In this document: piece after piece, positions 56,999 to 64,000 of the stretch
Position numbering within the stretch: position 1 is the stretch's first letter
Layout: each line of letters begins with the position of its first letter
DNA from: Erodium maritimum
Taxonomy: Eukaryota; Streptophyta; Magnoliopsida; Geraniales; Geraniaceae
NCBI GenBank assembly: GCA_963921825.1
Contig: OY997589.1
Span: 83,436,523 to 83,500,522, forward strand
Direction of reading: 5' to 3'
DNA: 64,000 nucleotides
Made by a program: the position numbers and the translations under genes
The notes under the pieces: model-generated
The model's database searches: none
What the model was told of the DNA's origin: nothing
Seen by the model: the letters and a program-made list of their open reading frames with translations, nothing else

Positions 56999-58093
56999 AT
57001 GGTGGTAGTGAAAGTAGTAATGTTCTTCCTCACATTGGCTACGATCACGGAGACGGCACCAGCCGCGGATTTCGATTACTTGCAGCTGGTTCAGAGCTGG
57101 CCGCCTTCAGTGTGCACGGTGAACGACTGCATAAGCTCCGACTATCCATCGCGCTTCACCATACACGGTACGTGGCCGGAGAAAATAGGGTCCGAGTTAA
57201 TAAATTGCCCCGGAGAACCTTTCGATGCAACCAAGGTAATCATTTCTCTTCCTTAATGTTTGTTTCTCATCCTTCACCTCCTACAATGTTCATGTACACT
57301 ATTTTTTGTTACATTTTACAGATAGCGCCTTTGATTCCACAAATGGAGATCGACTGGATAGACGTTATATACAATTCAAACATGCGGTTCTGGGCGCACG
57401 AATGGAACAAACATGGTACATGCACCGGTTTAGACATCGTCGACTATTTCAATGCCACCTTGATTGAATACAGGAAATATAATCTCACAACTGTACTGCA
57501 GAGTATGTATAACTTTGCTATCCGCTCTGTTGTTAGCTTTATTGGGGAGACAGTGGGTCCGAACCCCTTTTGAGGTTTGGTTTGGCGATCTTAGCTCGAC
57601 TTTACCTTTTTTTGCACGAACTAACAGTTTCTGTCTGTTTTGACGATTTCGTTAAGAAAATGCTACTGTGCACGTGACCAACACATGTCCAAGAAACTAA
57701 TGGAATTGTCAAAATAGACGAAAATTGTTAGTTTGTGTAAAAAATGAAAAAGTCACAGTTGGGAAGTGCAAAAAAAGGTCAAATCCAGTTAGGATCGCCA
57801 AGACAAACCTCAAAAGAGGTTAAGACCCATGGTTACCAGTAGATATATTTGTCGTTACTAAACTTCGTTTTTGTTGCGGTTGATTTCAAGATCTACCCGC
57901 GCTACCTACTACTCCGACCATCGTATCCGCACGGGTCAAAGATGCAGTTGGAACCGTTCCAATAGTGCGCTGTAAGGAAAGCATGAAAGGTCTAATGTTG
58001 TACGAGATTTCCTTGTGCTACAACAATGCCGGTAACCAACAAGACTGCACGGACAGACCTTATAGGGGCTGTACTCTTAGAGAATCTATCTAA
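56999..58093 (+). CDS. S-RNase-type T2 ribonuclease, secreted
   Basis: Three exons (56999-57235, 57322-57502, 57891-58093) with GT-AG borders join into 206 codons plus a stop. Residues 1-22 form a signal peptide (hydrophobic VVMFFLTLAT, then ETAPA). The first catalytic block is FTIHGTWP (His56; the usual Leu is Thr). The second is FWAHEWNKHGTC (Glu106, His110). All eight family cysteines are present (39, 44, 70, 113, 167, 182, 192, 200). N-glycosylation sites are N123 (NAT) and N133 (NLT). T2 enzymes cut RNA after a 2',3'-cyclic intermediate in vacuoles or outside the cell. Class III members (S-RNases) act in the pistil against self pollen tubes. Intron 1 lies between the two catalytic blocks, in the hypervariable part, as in S-RNases; the second intron is mostly a MITE. 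Counting residues gives about 21 acidic to 15 basic in the mature chain, whereas S-RNases are basic. It could thus be an S-like RNase. The gene looks whole. Confidence 0.9.
57544..57837. mobile_element. Mutator-like MITE, family 2, in intron 2 of the ribonuclease
   Basis: It is a diverged copy of the element at 13255-13549. Shared are the end motifs (AGTGGGTCC / CCATGGGTC), AACTAACA.TTT.CGTCT, TTTTGACGAT, AATGCTACTGTGCACGTGAC and GGATCGCCAA.ACAAACCTCA. It occupies 294 of the 388 bases of the intron. No clean target duplication is left, so it is probably the older copy or has lost its edges. Confidence 0.85.
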
Positions 58094-58106
58094 TAGGTCA
58101 ATCAAA

Positions 58107-58568
58107 CATCCTAAATATGTAATAAACCTCGTACGAATGATGGGTTATGATCGCCCATAATCTTATGTCTACAATAAAGATCAACTTCTTTTTTAATAAG
58201 AATCTATAGTTTTGTATCGTGTTCTAAACTATGGACCTTTTGCTCATCAAAACACTTCAGGTGTTATCGAATACAAATTTTATTTATTGTGTAAGCTAAG
58301 ATACAATCTGAATCGTCGAATTCGCGAGGTAAGAAAACTGTTACCAAACATGTGGAATTCTTCTAGAAGACCCCTTTAAACATGTAATAAACCTGGTACG
58401 AAGGATGGGTTATGATCCCATCGTCTTATGTCTACACTAAAGATCAACTTCTTTGCTAATAAAAAAAAAGCTAATCCACAGTTTCATATCTTTATTTTTT
58501 ATCAGCAATCCACAGTTTCATATGGTGTTCTAAAATATATACCTTTGGCTCATTAAAACCCTTCAAGC
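58107..58568. repeat. Duplicated 3' flank of the ribonuclease gene
   Basis: The segment 58113-58263 (AATATGTAATAAACC...CTCATCAAAACACTTCAGG) recurs at about 58378-58568 (AACATGTAATAAACC...CTCATTAAAACCCTTCAAGC). Shared blocks are GATGGGTTATGATC, ATCTTATGTCTACA, TAAAGATCAACTTCTT and GTGTTCTAAA. The second copy has its own small internal repeat (AATCCACAGTTTCATAT twice). AATAAA-like signals occur in both. It may be the trace of a tandem gene duplication whose coding part is gone. Confidence 0.8.
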
Positions 58569-58569
58569 A

Positions 58570-59129
58570 TACTAAACCTTTGCATCCTCCCTCACTAGAT
58601 AAAACTTAAGGTAACAAGTGGGACCGGACAAGAATAACTACGATCAGCGAAAAACATGTCGAAACTTTTAGGAAAAACCTTGTGGGCTATTCTCGTAATT
58701 CGTCCGTTTTTGCATATCAATTCTGGTCGACCTTTCGGAATAAGAGTTAACTATAACTTTGTGAAAATAAAAATATCGGATTTTATCTGAACTCACGAGT
58801 ATGTTAATTTCGAGCACAAAAAATAAAAAATACCCTCTTAATTGCATAAGGGGGTTTGCTCGTCCTAATGATCGTCTACCTTTAGTGTTGCAAAGAATAT
58901 ACACATATGTGAATCAACAAATTAGATTACATTAAATTCTTACTTTGACAATAACTTGGTTAATCCCCACTTAAGTTTAGGGCAACTTCTACATTAATTA
59001 ACATTGTAAATCCTCAATAGTTATAAACAATTGGTAGTGGTCTATTTTTTTTTATAGTATATGCTATTAACATCATTACAAGGAAAATAACAATAACTCT
59101 AGCACTAGCCTCCTACCTAGCTATGGTGC
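58570..59129. other. Spacer, nothing recognised
   Basis: AT-rich DNA with no convincing open frame. A minus-strand frame of 78 codons at 58668-58904 has no family features. I see no transposon termini. Confidence 0.4.
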
Positions 59130-59628
59130 TAGCTCTCTACTGACTCGCCTGTGGTGACTCCAACACGAACCATGGTGAGGTTGGAGATGGAGGACGCGGG
59201 GGCCCGGCAGCGAAGGTTGTTGCAGTTCGAACACCCACTAGAGTGTTTGGAGATGGTACTATAGTACTTAAGAGGTCGGCAGATGGAGCACCTCGGGAAG
59301 AGCAGATCAGGGCGGGGAAGCAACCCCGTCAGGAGGAATGAGAGGCCGGATGAGCATCGGGGACTGGAGTTCCATGAAGATGCTTTGCTTCCCACCATCA
59401 CCATTGTTGAGATCCTTCATGATTTTCGGTACCCCATTCCCTCTTTCGTATTCAGTCTCTACCCATAAGACGTCAAAATACCGTTTGTGACGGTGTAATA
59501 AGGATCAGAGAACCATTGTTCATCCAATCTGTTTTTTTTTGCGGTCGAAGAGCCTGCTGCTCGACGTCCAGTAATACAATTGCTTTTTAATTAATAAAAT
59601 TACAATTTTCGCTCAAAAAAAATCTCAC
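59130..59628 (+). mobile_element. 5'-truncated LINE 3' end
   Basis: It matches the split LINE at 26690-27040 over GGAGCACCTCGGGA(A/G)GAGCAG, GGATGAGCATCGGGGACTGG, CTTTGC(C/T)TCCCACCATCACCA and GACGTCAAAATACCG. It ends TTTTCGCTCAAAAAAAA at 59628. No coding part beyond the last ORF1 codons is present. Confidence 0.75.
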
Positions 59629-59699
59629 GAGATGTTTTTTATTTTGAAACGCTATCTCCAAAGAATTAAAATATTGCTAACACAAACTTGATATGTCAT

Positions 59700-59866
59700 G
59701 ACAACATTATAATATTCCCTGCTGATTTGTACTATAAGTACACACGTGAATTGCCATATATATACTTAAAACGTGTATAGGTATGTTTATTGAGTAAGGT
59801 GACAAACTCAATTAAAATTCGACCACATGATAAATACGTACGCTAGATATCCAATTTTAAGTTAAG
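59700..59866. repeat. Second copy of the 28950-29130 block
   Basis: It contains CTGCTGATTTGTACTAT, GTGAATTGCCATATATAT, AACGTGTATAGGTATG, ACAAACTCAATTAAAATTCG and GATATCCAATTTTAAG. All are present in the same order at 28968-29110. The similarity stops at about 59866, where LTR-type sequence begins. Confidence 0.75.
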
Positions 59867-59869
59867 CAA

Positions 59870-62772
59870 AAGCGCTCCACCACCTCTATCTGAGGTTTTT
59901 CTCTACCCTACTTAGGGTTTCCTGTAAGCAGCCGTCGGATAACGTTTCACCGCCAGCCACCGTCTGCCCCACCATCGCCAGCCACTGACGCCGTCGTAGC
60001 AACATCCCTTGCCTTCTGGTTCGTCTCCTTCAGATCTGAGCTACGCTGCTCCGGCGACGACGGGAACAGCACGAGACGTGCTATTTCTCGTCCATTTTCA
60101 CCTTCCCGACGTTTCCCCCCTAAAACCCCTCTCACGGCGACCTTATTTCGAGTCGGGCTCAGTCGGAATCGACGCCGGCGACCGTGTCTCTCGCCAGATC
60201 TGGACGGGTGTGGTCTATAGCTGCGCCGCAACAACCAGCCCTCGTTCCGGCCTGGCATACGCCCCACCATCATCCCCGAGCGTCGCCGGATGCCTCTCCG
60301 AGCTCCCCGCCGTCGTTTCCATCGTCGCCGGCAACCTGAGACGAAGCCTCCGCCGCCTCCGTCGTACCCGAGCTCGTACAAACGAGGTGGGCTTGGGTCA
60401 GGGTGGAATAAGGATGGGCCTTGGCCCCGAAGTGGATGTGTCTTGGGGCCTGTTGGACAGACCCGAATCGACAAACCATGGGCCGGGCCCAGGTCCAGAT
60501 GGGTTTTGGAACCGGACTCGAATCCGGGTCTTGAATCGGGTCTGGACCGGGTCTGGTTCGAGTTTTGGGTCGGATCCAGGTCAACCCGGCTTTAAAAACT
60601 AATTATATTTAAACCAGTTTTAATTAAATAAATGACCAATTATTTTGACCTAAAATTGGGAATTTAAAGGACAGTTTGGACTTTTTTAAAGGACCTTGGA
60701 CTACCGGGACTGATTGAACCCTTATCTGTTAAACTCATATTGAACTTCGCCCGGGAGCTTGGACTTCGCCTGAGACGACGAAGACCACTCCGGAACCCGT
60801 GTGAAGAACGGAGGAGAGACTGATCGACTTTACAGCAGAGTGTTATTAGAGGAAGACCACAAGGTAGGGAAAGTCTTAACTTCTCGTTTAAATAATGCTT
60901 TAGTATACCTATTAGGTTAATAAAATCGGAAAGGTCCTATAATTGCATATAGGATGCGAATAACTAGAATAAATGTCTTTCAATTACTAATAACCGGATG
61001 TAGCTAGTAAGCATGCTTAGGATGTGAATCACTAGTGTAGCTCGCTTTCAATACTTGGGAATTGATTTACTGGTAGAGAGGCCGTGATGAGCTCTCGGAT
61101 TAGTTATGTTAGCTTCATATGCTTTGTCTGCTAGCCATTAGGATAATCAAGAGTCTAATGAAACTAGATTGATTACATGCTTGAATGCTCGAATGATCGA
61201 ATGCATGCTTGCGTGATTGAATGGTTGGATGAATGATTGAGTGTAATTGGTTGTGCTAACGGATGTGATCGGGTGAGTGATAGACCGATAGAGTGTGATT
61301 GGTAAGTAATTGGTAAGTGTATGATTTCATTGATTCTTGTGGTGTGTAGTGATAAATTGTGATTCAATAAGCTTGGGTTGCACCATTATTGTTGAGCATG
61401 TTATTCTCTTGTGAATCTTTGAGTGTGGATCTATATCGGTATGGCACCCACGCTGCGGGTGGGGTAGTGCCTATAAGGTACTCACACCAAAAAGGGAATG
61501 CTGGTGTGGGGTAGTACCTAAGCTGATAACTTGGTATCCGATATGGTACCTACACCGAAGGAAGTACCGGTGTGGGGTAGTATCATAATCAGTACCCGAC
61601 ATGGTGCCTACACCGAAGGAAGTGCCGGTGTGGGGTAGTATCATAATCGGTATCCGGTATGGTACCTACACCGAAGGAAGTACCGGTGTGGGGTAGTATC
61701 ATAGCCGGTGGATTGGACCCTCTGGGGCATTGATTATTGGACCCTCCAAGGCATTGATTATTGGACCCTCCGGGGCATTGGTTACCGGGTCCGGTGGAGC
61801 ATTTGGATGGTGTACCTTGTGGGGATTAGTTATTGGTTGATTCACCCAAGTGTATGCGTCCTACGGGAGCATTACCTTGGTTCCCTATGACATATGGTCC
61901 TTTGGGGGCATTTCCGAGAATCCCGATGATAAGCGTTCCTCAGGGATTGTTTCTGGTAGCCTCGATGTATGTGCCTCCTCTGTACCGAGGGACAATCCGA
62001 CATAACACAAGGACTATTGTGGATCGGGGTATGAGATCCGATATGACACAAAGAGTATTGTGAATCGTGGGGTGGCGACTTCAGGTCCCACGACATTATT
62101 CTACTTGTCCCGATGACATATGGTCCTTTGGTGACATTTCCGGAGATTCCGACGTTATGTACCCTTCGAGGGATACTCCCGGTAATCCGATGTATGTGTC
62201 TCCTCTGGACCGAGGGAAAATCCGACATGACACAATGAGTATTGTGGATCGGAGGGTGGCGACTTCATGTCCCACGACATTACTTGAGCGTACTATCTTC
62301 TTTTGATTATTTGGGAAATGCATTGATTTCCTTATTTTCCTATGACTAATGTTGACTCTTGAAAAGTGTTAAACACTCTCTTTACTCCCGTATTTCAATG
62401 TACTTTCAGTTCTTCGTATTTTGAGACTCGAACTAAAATCGTGAAATCCAAACTGTTAAACTAAAAGGATACCTGGTTATGCATTTTCCCTACTGAGCGT
62501 AAGCTCACCCTTCCTGTCTTTGTGGTGTTTCAGGTGTTGAGCGGGAGTAGTATTAGCCTTACTCTCGGAGCTTGGGAGCTTGAGGGTTTAGCTAGTTTTA
62601 GAGACGTGTACTCTTTTATGTTGGATATTGTGTTTTACCGTTGAGCTGTGACTCTTTACATTTTGAAGGATTTATATCATTTGGAAACTTTATTCTATTT
62701 CATTATTTTTGTTTTATTGTAAATCTTTAGTCACGTCTCGAGTCTGGGCAAAACCAGATTTGGGGTGTGACA
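59870..62772 (+). mobile_element. Chromovirus LTR, fossil
   Basis: This is plus-strand LTR sequence ending GATTTGGGGTGTGACA at 62772. It shares with the other large LTRs CACAAGGTAGGGAAAGTCTT, GAAAGGTCCTAT, AATACTTGGGAATTG, CACCGAAGGAAGTACC and the tail CACGTCTCGAGTC. Its left part (59870-60600) is a GC-rich leader. The TGTAAG start was not found, so it is incomplete. No internal coding part is present. Confidence 0.75.
61437..61800. repeat. Nested tandem repeats in the LTR
   Basis: There are three to four units of about 60 bp (GGTACCTACACCGAAGGAAG followed by TACCGGTGTGGGGTAGTA, 61530-61705). Three to four units of about 25 bp follow (TTGGACCCTC.(G/A)GGCATTGATTA, 61712-61800). Equivalent, shorter arrays lie at 21660-21900 in the minus-strand LTR. 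The two repeat types are adjacent in both LTRs. Confidence 0.85.
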
Positions 62773-62836
62773 TAAACTTTAAATTATCTTCGAGTCACGT
62801 CTCGAGTCCGGTCAACACCGGATTTGGGGCGTGACA
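62773..62836 (+). mobile_element. End fragment of a second LTR
   Basis: After the end of the preceding LTR another LTR tail follows at once: CACGTCTCGAGTCCGG...GATTTGGGGCGTGACA at 62836. One LTR was probably inserted near the end of another. The second borders LINE endonuclease sequence, which it seems to interrupt. Confidence 0.75.
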
Positions 62837-64000
62837 GGACTTCGTGAAGGTGTAACTCCTGCAACACATCTGTAAACGATGTTATCAGATGTTTCGGATA
62901 TGCTAGACCACCCCGCTTCTCATTTTGATCTAGGATCCCATTAAAGTCCCCAATTAATAACCATTTCTCTTCCACAGGAGGTGATGCCCCAAAGATCGAA
63001 GGAGATTCCAAGTTATCCGTCTGAGGTCATGATCTGCAACCCCATAAATACCTATTAAATCGGAACTCCATACCGTCGGCAATCTTGATACAAACGTCAA
63101 TAAACCTTTGTCTTGAATCCCTGTTGACAACTTGTACCCCATCCGTCCAAAGCAGCATCGTTCCCCCTTGATGTCCTTCTGCCGGCAGCACTTCACATCC
63201 TCTTGACAGACTTAGTTGTCGCTTCATGGTCTCCACTCGACCTTCCTTGGCCAATGTCTCACTAAGGAAGATCATTTGGGGTTTGCAACGTCGTATGACC
63301 CCCTTCAAATACTCCACCGAGACTTTTTTCCCAAGCCCCCTACAGTTCCAAGCGAGGAACCTCATACCAGCTTCGGTTCCTTCCTAATACCATCAGCGAT
63401 CTGTCTCCAGACCCCACTGACTTTGGATCAAACACCCCAAATCCCTCGTGTCAACAAAGAACACCAAAACACCAGCCTCCTGAAATTGGAATTGACTGAA
63501 TCAGTGAACCTCAAATCCACGGTGTCGACAAGGAACAAAACGCCAGCCACCAAAAATTTGAAGTGACTGAACCAGCTGAAGGTATTCGCACTGATCCCCT
63601 CACCAAACGCCGACGATCAACAATCAAACCCGACACCGCCAACAGAACAATAAGAGTACACCGACTTTACACTAAACCAAGAACCACAACACCCCAACTT
63701 CCTGGGGATTTCAACCCAAAACCGACGTAGCCCCGCCGATCAGGATCACCCCGATCCCAGCACCCGTCCTCCTCGAAGCACCCGTGCTTCGTTTCGTCCT
63801 CCGACCAACCACCGGCGACACAGCACACCACTTTGATCGAGCGATCAGACGTGGGGCTAGATTGATTTCGATTAGGGATGATCGAGATCGAATTCCCAAA
63901 CTCAGAGATTCGGGATTCACCCACAGGATAAAACGAAACTTTTACAAGACGAAGAATTGAAAATGCAGAGACCTTACCCGATCTCCCTCGCCATCGTTGG
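62837..64000 (-). mobile_element. LINE 5' half: ORF2 endonuclease start and leader
   Basis: The minus-strand ORF2 begins MRFLAWNCRGLGKKVSVEYL at 63365. It continues with PQMIFLSETL (the catalytic Glu of the APE-type endonuclease), GGTMLLWTDGV and then WLLIGDFNGILDQNEKRGG (with the catalytic Asp and Asn). A frame change near 63010-63030 separates the two parts. Upstream (63366-64000) is ORF1-end or leader sequence with no motif I can name. The LINE is cut at 62837 by an LTR end and runs off the window on the right. Confidence 0.85.

Overview
The window is nuclear DNA of a flowering plant, most likely a eudicot. The basis is GT-AG intron-split genes, a plant MIKC*-type MADS gene, a plant secreted T2 ribonuclease, chromovirus and Copia LTR elements, plant L1-type LINEs, and CACTA and Mutator-type DNA elements. 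I cannot name the species. Mobile DNA and its remains fill most of the 64 kb. I can support only two complete host genes, both on the plus strand.

Layout. 0-9.4 kb: remains of a CACTA (En/Spm) element. It holds a broken TNP2-like transposase, a broken Transposase_24-type second gene, palindromic GACGGAT...ATCCGTC motifs and an array of about 38-bp units, with unidentified minus-strand genes on its left. 9.6-12.26 kb: a chromovirus LTR piece and a PIF/Harbinger transposase fossil. 12.36-17.5 kb: an intact AGL65-like MIKC* MADS gene with 11 coding exons (352 codons). 17.5-31 kb: LINE debris, including a LINE split by a Ty3/Gypsy chromovirus with target duplication GAGGT, plus Mutator-like MITEs and a SINE candidate. 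31-38.1 kb: three 5'-truncated LINEs. 38.15-40.8 kb: a solo LTR. 41.1-45.4 kb: a Copia fossil with a MITE inside its LTR. 45.6-54.7 kb: a Gypsy chromovirus with both LTRs and a clean target duplication. 54.9-56.8 kb: two LINE-type insertions. 57.0-58.1 kb: an intact three-exon T2 ribonuclease of S-RNase type (206 residues). 58.1-64 kb: a duplicated 3' flank, LINE and LTR pieces, and the 5' half of a minus-strand LINE.

How the genes relate. The MADS gene belongs to a clade known to act in pollen. The ribonuclease has the architecture of the RNases used as the pistil side of gametophytic self-incompatibility. Both carry the same MITE family in an intron. A pollen-type regulator and an S-RNase-type gene about 40 kb apart in repeat-packed DNA fit an S-locus or its flank. 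Against this, the predicted mature RNase is acidic, unlike classical S-RNases, and no pollen F-box gene is visible. The S-locus reading is a hypothesis only.

All coordinates and splice sites were read by eye. Family names rest on recognised motifs, not on searches.
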